64,000 bases of DNA, from contig NC_092567.1 of the NCBI RefSeq assembly GCF_037975245.1, forward strand, positions 26,084,376 through 26,148,375. The letters are read 5' to 3'. The stretch's first letter is position 1. Each line of letters starts with the position of its first letter. The stretch comes from Apostichopus japonicus (lineage: Eukaryota > Echinodermata > Holothuroidea > Aspidochirotida > Stichopodidae). The position numbers were made by a program, and so were the translations under genes. Below, piece by piece: positions 12,712 to 26,329 of the stretch. A model generated the notes under the pieces. The model saw nothing but the letters and a program-made list of their open reading frames with translations, had not been told where the DNA came from and did no database searches.

Positions 12712-13529
12712 CAATTTGGAACGCTAAACTGCACTCGATTTAAATGTTTAATTTCCTGCTCTCACGAGTCGTCACTGATTTTTTATCGACTTGAACTTTT
12801 AAAAAAGTGATCGTACATTTGGACATTGGTTCTGTGTTTTATGTCTGACTTTTAATCGAAAATTAAGGAAATGACGAAAATGTCGGTCAAGCAATCTTCA
12901 AAAGCCCTCTGTTAATGTTATATCCTCCTTCCCATTTCAAATGGGATCATGATAAACAAATTACAACAAAATCTTCAAAGCCAAATAGTAGACTGTACTA
13001 TTTTGCTAAAAGGGGGTGATGTAATATTTACGAATAGTTTTGGTACTAATTAGTGCTTATATGTAATATTAATAATTATATGAAGTGCTTATAATAGTAA
13101 CTGGTCGTTTGAAGTTGCCACTGCCGCACTGCATACCATAACATTAAATTGTAGAAGTTTTTACCCCTTTAAAATAATGAAACGATCTTTATTTTGATGC
13201 TTTGGTTCCGCTATGCATTATCTGCCACAGTCTATCCTAGTATTGTTATCAGTCACTAAATAGGACAAATGTGGCAACCATGATCCATAACTATTGTAGC
13301 TGCTCAACTCGATCTGTCGGGCAATGTTTAAAATCATGTACTAAAATATTCAAAGGGACTCGTACCGATGATCGGTGACATTCTCGAAAAGTTGCTGGGG
13401 TTGAGATTGAATTGTACTCAGGCTCTCAGCATCTTGGGTGACTTTTCTGTTAAAGTAGCCTTTATTTAATGTGCAGAATGCATTTATGAATTGAAGTCAT
13501 ACATTCCTGTGCTTGGTGGCGTTATAATT

Positions 13530-13930
13530 GAGGTCGGTATCCGGCTCTGCAGGCGCGCAGCGAAGGGGGGGGGACGAAGGGGGCGGCCGCCCCCCCCCCT
13601 TTGAGCATTTTTTTAAAAATGTTTTTATGATATCGCTAGTAATTTCAAAATAGAAAATCCTTAGATGCACCTTACAAGGCCTGGGAAGTGCCATTTCCAG
13701 CGATCTGGGAGGCATTTTCGGGCAAAATTTTCTTGTACGCTTCGCGCCAACATATGGTGGCGCTACGCTAAATATACGGCTCTGATATTTTCCAGTGCCG
13801 AATCTACGGCTCTAATAGTTTGCCTACAGGTTCGCCCCTCCCATGGCAAATTCCCCGCCACGCGCCTGCGACTCTGGGTATAAGTGCTTGACACATTCCA
13901 ATGCCCAGGAGGGGAAGGGAGGGGTGTTAG
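13530..13930. mobile_element. Remnant of the hAT-like MITE family seen at 32105-32491
   Basis: The core at about 13675-13775 (catttccagcgatctggga, then tgtacgcttcgcgccaac and tggtggcgct) is clearly homologous to 32340-32420 (catttccggcgatctaggga, tgtacgctacgcgccaac, tggtggcgct). G- and C-rich runs at 13563-13610 correspond to the C-rich run near the start of the other copy. Ends are not clear. Confidence 0.6.
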
Positions 13931-14996
13931 CTGTCCCACCGTCATTCATCCATCCAGTCATTCAGAGAGTTCTCTCAGCTCACGGGGGTATAGTTTACTC
14001 CGTGTTTCAGCTCCGTTAAAATACTTTCCTTGTTGGCGTGGCTATAGGATTAAAAATATTGTTGTCCCCGGCCCTAAATTATACAAGAACACCGAAATTA
14101 TCTTCCTTGTCTAACTTAGCATGGTATGATGAAAATATCATGTTTTGTTTCGCTGAAAATGGACATGTCTAATATTGACCCTGCTCTATGTCTGTGAAAT
14201 TTGAAATCTCAGAAAAGTACATGAAAGACTCAGCTTTTATCTGGCGTCGTAGTACACTTTACCAAGAGAGGCCAACACGTATACCGGGTTCTCCTATACT
14301 GTATAACCGATTAACAATAACAGTAACCAAAATTACGTCGATGTATTTGGTTGTTAATGTTTTCTAGTCTTCAAGCTGAAACATTCTCAAATTAGCTCTT
14401 GTCGCCGACGATCCATTTATTCATACACACAACACACAGCCGCTATATTATTTTGTTTCACATGAAAAGGTTGGTAGTAGGTTGTCTATAGGCCTATATC
14501 ATATACACCAGTTCCGCTACTACTAGTACTACTGTGTAAAGCAGTCGGCTGTGTAGTTACAACACTGACTACGTACTGTGCAGTGCCCTGTTTGCGGAAG
14601 TACGACCCGTTCTTTGAACGTTTTCCAATCTCTTTTCCATAAAGTTATAGTAAGTACGCTAGTAGTAAGTAGGCTAGCATTAATTAATGTTGTGTCCATT
14701 CACCTTCACTCTTTCTGTTGTCTGCCATATGCATGGCAAAGACTGGAGAAATTACAAACAGAAAAGGTGTGCAAGTAGGATATCATGCCTGTTTTGTTTG
14801 CTTTACGTTTATTTATAGTATGTTAATTCCACTAGTATGCATAGAATAGAATCCTCTATTATCATCAGGCAAACTAAAGTTTCCTCAGAAGTATCCCTTT
14901 TAATCTTATAGTTCTTATGTCATAAATCTTACAGATTCTTATAATATTTCTTATCATGTTTCAATGCTTATAGATTCTGGCACCATTCCAGCCATA

Positions 14997-17900
14997 ATGG
15001 AAATGTTTAACAAGTTCAAGAGTACTGTTGGGGGCCTCATTGGCAATCCTGTTACCAGGGAATTTGAGGTGGGCCCTCATATAGCAAGTGCAGGCCCAGG
15101 GCATCTCTGGAGGATATATGAAGGAACTAAAAAAACATCCAAGCAGAAAGTTTCACTGTTTTATTTGGAAAAGAAATATTTGGACAGATTTGCAAGGAAG
15201 GATCGAGATAAGATCTTGGAAACACTGAAGAAAGGACCAACTAAGCTGACACGACTTCGTCATCCCAATTTATTGACTGTCGAACATCCTCTTGAAGAGT
15301 CAAGGTGAGAAATAGGGAATTATGATAATAGACTGGACAGGGAATTTCACTAAGAGACTGACTATGTAATTAGACATGGAAATTAAAGGCATTGAAGACT
15401 CGCCCCAAACCGTGTGTGGCCAATCTGAAAAAGTTAACTTTCCGTTGCTTGCGAGTGATGTTTTGTTCGTGTCGCTACAAAATGCAGACAGTAATGAAAC
15501 GTGATACCTTGTAATCTTTAGCTGGACCTGAGATGTCCATCGCTGTATCGTTTTATACACTGTGCTGTGGGTATTGACTGCAGCTGTATGTACTGACTGT
15601 ACACTAGTGTCTAATTACCGAGGGTAGCAAGCTGCGTGTGTATTTTCTGGGATTGATGGTGGTGTCTAACACTTCTGTTACACCTCATTCGAAACTAGGT
15701 CAGATTACCGGCATTAGACGTTTCTTTTTGCGAGTCTTCACACCCTTTAAGAGACTGTCTAGCTATCGAGACTGAAAAAAATGATATTCATGGGCATACA
15801 CAGAAGGTGTTTGGTTAACTGAAGCCCCCTATAAAGCAACTCTTCCATCACACAGAAACTTCTTGCCAAGCTGTTCCTATCCTCCTTAAGACCATTCCTC
15901 AGCTGTCTATAATTATATAAGCATGTTGAAATATCAAAAAGTGCAGAGCCTGTTTAATGAATGAGTTCAGAAACTGTTTGTATAAATAATTATTCTCTAA
16001 ATGCTGTAGTACTTAGGAAATTCATAGAAATTTTGTAATTTTGTTTCATTACAGGGATAGCATAGCATTTGCAACCGAACCAGTCTTTGCGAGTCTTTCA
16101 AACTTACTGGGAGATCGGGAAAATATGCCAAGCCCTCTACCACCAGAATTGACAGAACATGAACTGTTTGAGGTTGAGATCAAGTATGGACTGCTTCAGG
16201 TAAGGATATGATCCTACTACAGGTTAATAACAGCCTTTGATTTGTTTTTATGAATGGCTGCAGTTAACGTTGAGCCTTTGGTTTGTATGGACTGCTGAAG
16301 CTAAGGTACCGTTTGTATATGATCCTACTACAGGTACTGTAAATAAGAGCATTTGGTTTGTTTTTATGAATGGCTGCAGTTAACGTAAAGCCTTTGGTTT
16401 GTATGGACTGCTGAAGTTAAGGTACTGCTTGGATATGATCCTACTACAGGTACTGTAAATAAGAGCCTTTGGTTTGTTTTTATGAGTGGCTGCAGTTAAT
16501 GTAGAACCTTTGGTTTGTATGGACTGCTGGAGGTAGATCAGTGCCCTTGACTTATCAATGTTTACAGCAAAGAAAAAGTTTATGTAACTAGTTCAAACTT
16601 ATTATTTTTTTTTCATTTAGACTTCTTCAGCTACAGTAAAGTAGTGTTTTGATTTGCTTAATGATAATACATCATTTGTCTATCTTCTGCTACAGCCACA
16701 CTTAGTCTTTGTCACTATTTGTTGTTTTCTATTTCATACATTTTCTCTATCACAATACAGGTTACAGAAGCCCTAAAGTTTCTCCACAACAGTGTCAAAA
16801 TGATCCATGGTAACATTTGCCCTGAAAACATAATCCTGAATACCAATGGAGCGTGGAAGTTGACCGGGTTTGACTTCTTTATCCAGTCTTCCAGCCCACC
16901 AGAGCAACCGGTAAACATTTGTTGTGTGGTAACAATGCCATGAGTTAACACAGGCTGCACAGTATTATTTGTTGTGTGGTAACAATGCCATGAGTTAACA
17001 CAGGCTGCACGGTATTATGATCCTGTGATTATTGAGTCCTATGTATGTCATAGTGCACACATAATGCACATGTATTATATTAACATACCTCAACTTTATC
17101 AGCTTCCATTTATGGTTTTCTTCTGTCTCAGATAAAAGCACAGCTCATTTGTTTAAAAGAAAGATCTTCTTTCAATTAAAGTTTGGAAAAGTCCTTCTAG
17201 CAGTCATGACATGAATTTGAATTATAAGGAATTCCTTTGTTAGGAACAATTTCATCCCCTTTTTAATGATTAGAGAATTTATATTGTGTATGCTACAATA
17301 TCATCTCTTTGTCATTTTGGAGTGACACAAATTTATGAAGTAGTCATATATGTTTTTTTTTTTTATGAGGATACATGCATAGATAGACAAAATATGACCC
17401 TCTTCATGCACACTAGTCTGCTGTATCAAACTATATTAAATATTTGACAACATTTCTGCAGTTCAATTTTACTTCTTTACAACAACAAAAAACTCAACCA
17501 AATAATTATTTACAAAGAAATGCTTTGATGTTGTGTGTTTCATAACAGTGGCATAGTTTGTCTTCTTTTTGTATTATTTAAAACTAAAATAATTTCAAAC
17601 ACTCAGTTAATGATGTATGTAAGTTATTTGTAGTGTGCAGGTGATTAAACCCACTGTGCATCTTACTGTCAAGTGGAATGTTACTTCTTGACTTATTTGG
17701 ACCATTTGATATAAAACTATTTTCAAATTATATTTGAAAGATATTCTTGGTCATTTATTTTTATTCCTCAGGCAACATTCTCGGCTGGAGAATGGGAAGA
17801 TGGACTCTCACCAGTTGCTCAACCAAATTTAAACTTCCTGGCTCCGGAATACATTCTGACACTGAGTTGTGACACTGCCAGTGATCTGTTCTCTCTGGGC

Positions 17901-20900
17901 ATGCTCATGTATTCCACTGTAAACAAAGGCAAACCTCTCTATCAAAACAATGAAAATATCAGAACTTTCAAGCAGAACTGTTCTCAGGTTGGTAGAAGTG
18001 ATCTTTAAGGGTGGCAGAATCATTCTCAGGGACGGTAGAAGTAAACAAAAAAAAATTTTTTAATCAAGGAAATGTTGTATGTGGTAGGCTATGTTCAATA
18101 TTTATCTTAAAAGAAATAACGGTGGTAATCAATATAGTGTTTACATTTGTGAGATCATAGAAGACTTTAGGTCAGCATTTCTTGTCCTGGGATTGGCTTA
18201 AGTCCCTGAAGGTGCAACATAGGACTTCTTCAGTGGGTTCAATGCAATAGGCATATACAAAAAATCTCCATAAAGAATAAATTCATCCACAGCTGGTAAG
18301 TTTATTCAACAGCTTGGGGGATGAGAGTAGTGGAAAAGGTCAAGGAATGCTGTTTTAGGCAAATCTGTTGATTGTGAAAACAGAAAAAAAAGAATAAATT
18401 CCCTGTAATTGTAAACATTTGAGGCTTATCGGTCAAAACACATCATCGTGATTGTGTGATTGTTTACTATACAATAGATTGTAGAGTGAAGAATTGGTTA
18501 GTTCCATTTTGGAATGCATGATGGGGCCTTTATTTCTATTTCCCATGTTTTCTCTGTTTTTACAGTTGAAAGCACTGAATTTTACATCTCTGGGGAGTTT
18601 ACCTGAAGGCCTGAAAGAATATGTCAAAATGCTCCTCAGTGCAACACCGACGGTGAGACCAGATGCAGACCAGCTGTCCAAGGTATGGTGATGTTTGAAA
18701 GGACAAAATAATCAAAAATATGAAGGACCTGTTACAGTACACAAGATGTTAAGTCATGAACCATGTCCGTCCTAAATACAATTGTACACAAGATGTTAAG
18801 TCATGAAACCATGTCGGTCCTACTTACAATAGTACACAAAATGTTAAGTTATGACCATGTCGGTCCTACTTACAATTGTACACAAAATGTTAAGTTATGA
18901 CCATGTCGGTCCTACTTACAATTGTACACAAGATGTTAAGTCATGAACCATGTCGGTCCTACTTGCAATTGTACACAAGATGTTAAGTCATGAACCATGT
19001 CGGTCCTACTTACAATTGTGCACAAGATGTTAAGTCATGAACCATGTCAGTCCTACTTACAATTGTGCACAAGATGTTAAGTCATGAACCATGTTGGTCC
19101 TACTTACAATTGTACACAAGATGTTAAGTCATGAACCATGTCGGTCCTACTTACAATTGTGCACAAGATGTTAAGTCATGAACCATGTCAGTCCTACTTA
19201 CAATTGTACACAAGATGTTAAGTCATGAACCATGTCGTTCCTACTTACAATTGTACACAAGATGTTAAGTCATGAACCATGTCAGTCCTACTTACAATTG
19301 TGCACAAGATGTTAAGTCATGAACCATGTTGGTCCTACTTACAATTGTGCACAAGATGTTAAGTCATGAACCATGTCAGTCCTACTTACAATTGTACACA
19401 AGATATTAAGTCATGAACCATGTCGGTCCTACTTACAATTGTACACAAGATGTTAAGTCATGAACCATGTCGGTCCTACTTACAATTGTACAATAGATGT
19501 TAAGTCATGAACCATGTCAGTCCTACTTACAATTGTACACAAGATGTTAAGTCATGAGTCATGTCGTTCCTACTTACAATTGTACACAAGATGTTAAGTC
19601 ATGAGTCATGTCGTTCCTACTTACAATTGTACACAAGATGATAACTCATGAGTCATGTCGTTCCTACTTACAATTGCACACAAGATGATAAGTCATGCTT
19701 TGGGAGGCAAGGGGGGGGGGAGGATGGAGTAGGTGAATAACATTGATTGGTGTACACCAAACAGATTCCTATATTTTGTTTTAACTTGTTTACAGATTCC
19801 TTACTTTGATGATGTTGGTGCCATGACCCTTCAGTACTTAGATACGTTATTCCAGCAGGAAAATATTCAGAAATCCAAGTTCTTCAAAGGCCTGCCCAAA
19901 ATTTTATCCAAACTTCCCAAGGTAAGTTATTAAACCAGATCACCGTTCTGTGATTTGACCTGGTTTTTATATTCACATGTGTTGTTATGATGGGAATCTC
20001 AACTTCAAATTTACCTAAAATGTTCTGATAAACATGTTTCCTCTGTCACTGTTCTTTATCAAAAAGTCTTGAATTTTACTTGTTTAGAGAGTGGTTCTAA
20101 AAAGAATGTTACCCTCATGTACATTAAACTGTACAAATATGTTTCCTGGGGTAGCATTTCTCAACAACGAAATGTTTTGTATGTATTTTTCCTTGTTTTT
20201 AGAGAGTGATTCTTCAAAGGGTGTTACCGTGTCTCTGCAAAGAATTTTACAACCCAGATATGATCCCGTTTGTCCTGCCGAACGTTCTCCTGATAACAGA
20301 ACAGTGCACCAACGATGAATATGTGAGGCTAGTTTTTCCAGAGCTCATTCCAGTTTTCAAACTTCAGGAGCCGATTCAGATCTCATTAATATTCATGCAG
20401 AGGATGGACTTGTTGCTGACCAAAACACCAAAGGAAGATGTGAAGCACCATGTACTCCCGATGGTGTACCGAGCTCTAGAAGCACCATCACCACAAATAC
20501 AGGTAGGGGATGTTGGTATCATATAACCTGTGGACAGGATTGGGTGGGCAGGGGTGGGGGAGGGGCAAAAGGAAGGGGTTGGACAGTGCCAAGTCTTCCA
20601 GTAAAAGCTCCATGTTAATAAGGTAGTTTAAGGAATTCCAATGGGGAGGGGGGGGGGGCATGGATGAGTAAGGAGGAGGGAGTTAGTGTTGGTATTCTTT
20701 TTAAGGCATTGTATTAAATGACCTGAAGAAATTGTCATGCTTTTGATAACTTTATGTAACCTTGGGTTTTGGGATACCTGTTTACAACTCTGTCAGCCAC
20801 ATGTCTTGTGTTTGCAACATGTTGTTTCTAGCATTACAAGTATCCAAATAGAAATGCATTGTTAGGGTTTTGTATTAATGTCACATAATTTAAAATTACC

Positions 20901-23900
20901 TTGAGAAATTGAGCAATCTTTTTATTACTGTAGTCAACATTTTCAGTATAGCCCAATTAGCATAAAGAGATCCAGACTAATGCTATTATTGTAACCTATT
21001 GCTGATTGTTTTCATAATAGTATTCAGAAATCTTTGATAAGGTTGCTAGGAAATCATGCATTTTTTATTAAATTTAGTGAGTCTCATCGGTCAGAAGTGT
21101 TAAGCTATGTCATACAATTATGTTATTTCTAAATGTTGTTGTAGTTTTTATTGAATTACTTCATGACTGAGTCGGAAACCATTCTTACTTTCAGGAGTTA
21201 TGTTTGACTATTCTACCGACATTCGCTGCGATGATTGAACTGTCCTCCATGAAGCACGCCATCATTCCAAGAATCAAAAAACTCTGCCTGGATACTGACA
21301 GACTTTCTGTGAGTCAAGATTTTATTTCTTGTCATTTAAGCTTGTATCTAAAAAATTATAAGTGATGGTTTCTCTTCTTGTGTAAAAGTAAGTTGGCCTG
21401 ACATTTCGATCCTAGCAGGATCTTCTTTAAAGGCTAAATGACAAGTAAGAGTAACAGAAGGGACAAAAACACACACACCGAATACAGACAGGTTAATGAG
21501 CATGGTGAACACAAAGAGATAGATGTAAGGGGATTAGTAGACAAGGGATGGAGAGAAGAAAGAAAGAAACCAACAGGGGAAGAGGAGCGGTAGGAGAGGT
21601 CTCTGTGTGTGTTTTGTTCAAGCCTTCATATTGACATAGACTGTTCTCTATTTCAATGAAAGAATGTATTTAAAGGCTACACTGTATGGTTGCTTCAGAC
21701 TTGCAACCAAATTAGGAAAGAAATGTTAATGAATTGAAACAGAAACTAATTAAGAACTGGATAGCCCATCAGCAAGGTGTGTAATTCTGTAATTCTCTGT
21801 GTGTAATTTTACAGAAACAAAGAGTTATGTTAAAGCAGGGAGGTCTGTTTTTACCTCCATGGTTAAAAGTAACAGTTTCTCCTTTCATGTTTGATAGATG
21901 TCAATATGCTATGGCCCCTAAGAATATTTAACATTAATGAGTATAGTTCTTGTACATGCATGATATGCTCTATGGGTCCTTTCTAGGATAAGTTAAATCC
22001 AATGGCTATAGGGTCTGTAAAATATCAAACATGTAAATATGAGGGCTTGAGGTTCTGTATGTATATGAGATAGTATTTTTTATTTGTTTATTAACATTGA
22101 GATGACATCATCCTTATGTCCACTGAGTAGTATAACAGTATTACAGTATATAGAATAAGGTAAAATGCAAACAAATCCTGAGAAAGGATATGTCCAGCTG
22201 GTTAGGTTGATTAACTGGACACCTACAGTTTTAGGGATGCAGCTTGTGTCTAATGGACATGGCATGATCAATATGTATGTATTTATGTATTTTAGATCCT
22301 CCTGCCAGCAGGAACTCGCGAAGAAGCCTCATTGGCTTTTCAAAGCCGCAAGCTGACCGAAGTCAGTCTCTTACATTCATATTTAACGTCCAGAATTATG
22401 AATTGTCAATTTTCAACAACTCTGTAACTGGGGGACATACAATAATCTTGGATTGACTCGAACTTGAATCAATACTCAATACTGGACTCAATATGAAAGC
22501 TGTCTTAAATCAGAAGAAAAGGTCGACACTGCAACTGCTTGTTTTATTTTAATAGTCTGTTTGCTATTTTCATCCCTTTATCATTGCTTTGCAATAAATT
22601 CATTTTCAGAAATTGTTTCAGTCTTCAGAAACCTATTCCATAATTTTTAGTTTACTCAATTTCTAATGCCATCCAGAATTTGAATAATATGTTTTACTAT
22701 ACACAAACAAACTGAATTTTAACTTAGATATTACCTTTCCCTTTTGTTTCTAACAGACTCGGGTGGGTTGTTTAGTCTGCATAGGTAAGCTTCTTGAACA
22801 TATGGATAAATGGTTTGTCCTGGACGAAGTACTGCCTATGGTTATGCAGATACCCTCAAAGGAACCAGCAGTACTTATGGGAATTCTTGGTAAGTCATGT
22901 GTTTACTCTGGAAAATTTGTTGGGGGGGGGGGGCGGGGTTATTGAAGGATTTATTTAAGCACAAAATCAGTTTTGTATTCAACTGATGCTGTGATAGGTC
23001 CAGGTTGTATTTCTTTACCACTTATAAATATTGAGAAATGACCCTCAAAGCATCTGAGGCTCGTTAATTAAAGTGGCTGTACTACTTAGTCTAGCTCACA
23101 GACTATTAGATCAGCTCCTCATAAGCAACTCAAAACTCAATAGGAAACATAACAATTTTCATGACATCATATAACACGTTTTCAAAGCATAACACATTGG
23201 TCTAGTAGAAACAGTGGCAGTGAGTGCTATGCTGTCTGTGTGGAGATCAAAGGACATGTGCTGGTTGTTGTTATAAAAAAATTGATGAACACTAATATTT
23301 TGGCCTGGAATAAGGATTTCAAAAATATTTGTTCTCATCCTTTCATATTTTATTATTCATATTTACATTCTTTTTTATTATTGTTTTTATCATCTTTTTG
23401 TTATTGTTGACAGGTATCATTAAGATGACAATATCCCACAAAAAGCTTGGAATCACAAAAGATATAGCTGCGACTAAGGTTTTGCCATTCCTTTTCCCTC
23501 TGTGCATCGACAACAGCCTGAATCTTAACCAGGTAGGTGTGAAGACTGTTTTATCATAACCATTTTAATGTGTGTACAGGGAATAATGTATCTAGTATCA
23601 AACTGCTATACAACTCCAAAGATGTATAGCAATGTCTTTACACAGTAACCAAGTCATTTTATAAAGACAAAACTCTTCAAAGCTGCTACACAAAGATGGA
23701 ACACTAAATTATTCACTGGCAGAGATCAGAGCAGAAGGTGGAAGAGGGTGGATAAAGGTGAGGAGGGGGTGGGGGAGGGAAGAGTTTGGAGGAGGATGGG
23801 GGATGACTGCTGAGGAGGATGGGGGATGACTGCTGAGGAGGATGGGGGATGATGGCTGAGGAGGATGGGGGAAAACAAAGAGGGTGGATGAAGGTGAGGA

Positions 23901-26181
23901 GGGGGTGGGGGAGGGAAGAATTTGGAGGAGGATGGGGGATGACTGCTGATGAGGGTGGGAGAAGGTGGAGGAGGTTGGACAGATGTGGAAGAGGGAAGAT
24001 GGAGGTGGGGAGGGGAGAGAAGAGTTTGGAGGAGGATGGAGGTAGACAGTTGAGGAGGGTGGACAAGGGTGGAAGGTGGAGGAGGGAAGATGGTGGAGAA
24101 GGTTGAAGGAAGACAAAGTGGGTGGATAAAGGTTTGGGGGCAGAGGGTGGAGGAAGAGAGTGGAAGAAGATTGAGGAGGGTGGATGAAGGAAGAGCGTGG
24201 AGGAGGAGGGTATAGCAGAGGGCAAAAGAGGGTGGAGATGAGAGAAGCCATTGAATTACACAATGATAATTGCCATTAGAGAAATAGTTAACTGTCACTC
24301 CAGGTCGTAAGTTTCAGAAATATTTCTCATTTCATAGAAATGAGTTTAATTTATTATTTTTATATCTTTTTCATTCAGTTCAATGCCTACATGACTACCA
24401 TTAAGGAACTTGTGACGAAAGTTGAAACAGACCACAAAGGAAAGTTGGAACAACTCAACAGTCTTCAAGAGGAACATAAGTTAGTTTCACAGATGTTTTC
24501 TGAGTTTTTTTTACATTTCTACTCTGTTGTTTTCAATTAGTGAAATGTTTGAGAATTGAAATAGTAAGTGTAAAAGTTAGTTGGCCTGACGTAGTACAAT
24601 AAAACATATTTCAGAGAATAGAACTAAGAGCTTATGTATCATGCTTTGAGTGGGATTATATTTTTGGAGCTATTTCCGGTACCACAAAGTCCCACTAAAA
24701 GGTGCTCGGGCCTCCAGGCCCTCTTCCTGGGTCCGACCTAGATAGTTACTAGTTTGTTGGAAAAGTTTCAAGAAAGCCTCTACTCTTGATGTTCTTATAA
24801 CTTTCCTTTCCATTTCTTTGTCCTAGAACATCCCTTCAGTTTGCACAGAAACTTCAAGATGATAAAAGTGCAACCTCTGATCCATTTGTTACTTTGGAGA
24901 AAAAGCCTGCAGCTAAACCGGAGCCGTCTGGGGAGGTGAGCTGTTTTCCTTTCTACTATATTATGTACTGATGTTGAGATACCAGTAGTGTCCAATATTC
25001 GGTATTAAACCTTCCACATCCCCTTTTGAATCTGCGATAGTGTTACATCAGGTGGGCTGTTCCATGTTATTGAGAGAAGTTAATATTGGTTCCTGCCTCA
25101 GAGCAAGTCATTTCAATGAAAAGTGAAAATTGTGTTTTTTTTTGCTCAGCTGTGTGAATTTTTACCCTTCATTTAACAATAATTACTAGTATTATCACAC
25201 TGCGGTACTGGAATTTGACGCTTTCAGAACAGCTGAGAAGGTCAACAAACATATCTCACAGCTAAATCTCTTTTTGACCACACTTTGTGCTTTCATTTTT
25301 CATTTCAGGTGGAGGCAATGTTCCAAAGCTTTGGTCTGGAGAACTACATGGGATCTAGCTCTGAAAAACTAAGAGCAGCAAATGCTGGAACTGATGATCG
25401 TACTGGGACAAGTGGGTCAGGAAGGGGTCCAATAGTCCCATCCCAGCCAACTCAGCTTTCACTGACCTTGGAGGAAAAACAGAGGCTTCAAAATGAACAA
25501 GAATTTCAGCAGAGAATGAAACAGCAAAAGCCCATATCTGCAAAGACCCCGTCTGGGCCATCAGGGCCCAAGAGAAATGACCCAAAGGACCTGACCGCAT
25601 CGCTGTTGGACTCTAGCATCAACCGACAGGTCAAGTCTGTTGCCCAGCCAAATTACAATTCTTCATTGGGCCTTGGAGCTGGTGTAGGCCTTGGACCTGG
25701 TGTAGGCCTGAACAACTCCACCTTGGGCTACAACCCCTCCCACCCTGCCATTAATCAGCCAAGTGGTATGAATGTGATTGGCTCTAATCCAGGCCAAACA
25801 TCTTTACAGAGTAACAATCAACCCAAACCTAAAGTGGACATGTCTGCATTTGATTCTCTACTGGAGACACAGTCATCTCGAACAAAGCCCTCACTCAATC
25901 AAATGGGTCCTCCTCAAAGGTCAAATCAAGGTCAGATGATAATGAATCCTGGCATGCCAGTGCAGGGCATGATGGGAATGCAACAACAACAGCATAGACA
26001 ATTTCAACCAATGGCAGGGGGTATGCCATCCACAGGACAATATTCAATGTATGGAAATACAAACCAAGGCAGAGGCAGTATGCAGACCGGTCAGATGTCC
26101 GGTGGGTTTGACCCACTGGCACCGTCACCCACAAAGCAGAACAGTAACCATGGTGATAACCTACTTGACTTCTTAAATTAA
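14997..26181 (+). CDS. SCYL2: SCY1-like pseudokinase 2 (CVAK104), clathrin-coated vesicle protein
   Basis: Coding exons: 14997-15304, 16055-16199, 16761-16910, 17772-17987, 18566-18682, 19796-19921, 20203-20502, 21195-21308, 22757-22889, 23414-23532, 24379-24479, 24827-24935, 25309-26181. They sum to 2811 nt, 936 aa (human about 929), with every phase matching. The start MEMFNKFKSTVGG aligns with the family N-terminus. Residues about 30-310 are the kinase-like domain. The HRD motif is HGN (167-169) and DFG is GFD (187-189), so it is a pseudokinase. Then come HEAT-like repeats to about residue 600 (FFKGLPKILSKLPK, PSKEPAVLMGILG). The disordered tail has DPF (627-629, AP-2 ear-type), the conserved LTLEEKQRL (698-706) and a LLDFL-like clathrin-box end. 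Known role: AP-2/clathrin binding and endosome-TGN sorting. The ATG at 14997 is chosen over an upstream in-frame ATG that lies before the splice acceptor. Confidence 0.97.
15383..15750 (-). mobile_element. TTAA-flanked MITE, copy 2 (360 bp, inverted)
   Basis: Body 15387-15746 lies between TTAA at 15383-15386 and 15747-15750. It is the same family as 1031-1398 but in opposite orientation. It lies in SCYL2 intron 1, about 78 bp after the exon 1 donor. Confidence 0.85.
16184..16535 (+). repeat. Tandem repeat that includes the end of SCYL2 exon 2
   Basis: gtatggactgct recurs at 16184, 16285, 16401 and 16517 (spacings 101, 116, 116). The first copy is the real exon end and donor (CTTCAG/GTAAGG). 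The others carry diverged donor-like sequence and the same gatcctactacagg follow-on. See finding. Confidence 0.85.
16917..17018. repeat. Tandem duplication of about 51 bp in SCYL2 intron 3
   Basis: Two nearly identical copies contain gttgtgtggtaacaatgcca followed by tgagttaacacaggctgcac. They lie directly after the exon 16761-16910 donor. Confidence 0.85.
18738..19695. repeat. 47-bp minisatellite, about 20 copies
   Basis: The unit contains acacaagatgttaagtcatg, then aaccatgtcggtcctacttac and aattgt. Copies differ by a few bases (ggtcct, agtcct, gttcct variants). It fills most of the SCYL2 intron between exons 18566-18682 and 19796-19921. No unique spacers between units, so not a CRISPR. Confidence 0.95.
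20087..20165 (+). pseudogene. Decayed duplicate of the start of SCYL2 exon 20203-20502
   Basis: Acceptor-like tttag is followed by a reading RVVLKRMLPSC, against RVILQRVLPCL at the real exon start. Weaker similarity continues (TNMFPGVAFLN against NPDMIPFVLPNV). It has no donor and drifts out of register, so it is an exon relic, not a used exon. It lies about 114 bp upstream of the true exon. Confidence 0.7.
21393..21612. repeat. Probable dispersed repeat fragment in SCYL2 intron
   Basis: Starts aagttggcctgacatttcga; a similar aagttagttggcctgacgta occurs at about 24574 in another SCYL2 intron. It continues into a purine-rich stretch without coding potential. Family not recognised. Confidence 0.4.
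23740..24235. repeat. Purine-rich GGA/GGT minisatellite
   Basis: About 490 bp of strand-asymmetric G/A sequence built from variants of gaggaggatgggggatgact and gaggagggtggat. The Pro/Ser-rich minus-strand frames are artefacts. It lies in the SCYL2 intron between exons 23414-23532 and 24379-24479. Confidence 0.9.
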
Positions 26182-26329
26182 AAACAAATATGGATGTAAA
26201 TTACATGTGGATGTAAGTAACTTTCCTTGATGTTATCATTGTTCCAGTTAATGAATCAAAACCATCATCATTATCTTAAGACTTATAATAAGTTAATTAA
26301 TTCACTCAAAGGCTAAAGAAAATTGGTTT

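Noticed and set aside
18738-19695. CRISPR-like regular array
   Set aside because: No unique spacers; units are contiguous 47-bp repeats in a eukaryotic intron.
23709-24298. Three overlapping minus-strand Pro/Ser-rich ORFs of 170-190 aa
   Set aside because: They come from a purine-rich minisatellite in a SCYL2 intron and are open in all frames because of base composition.
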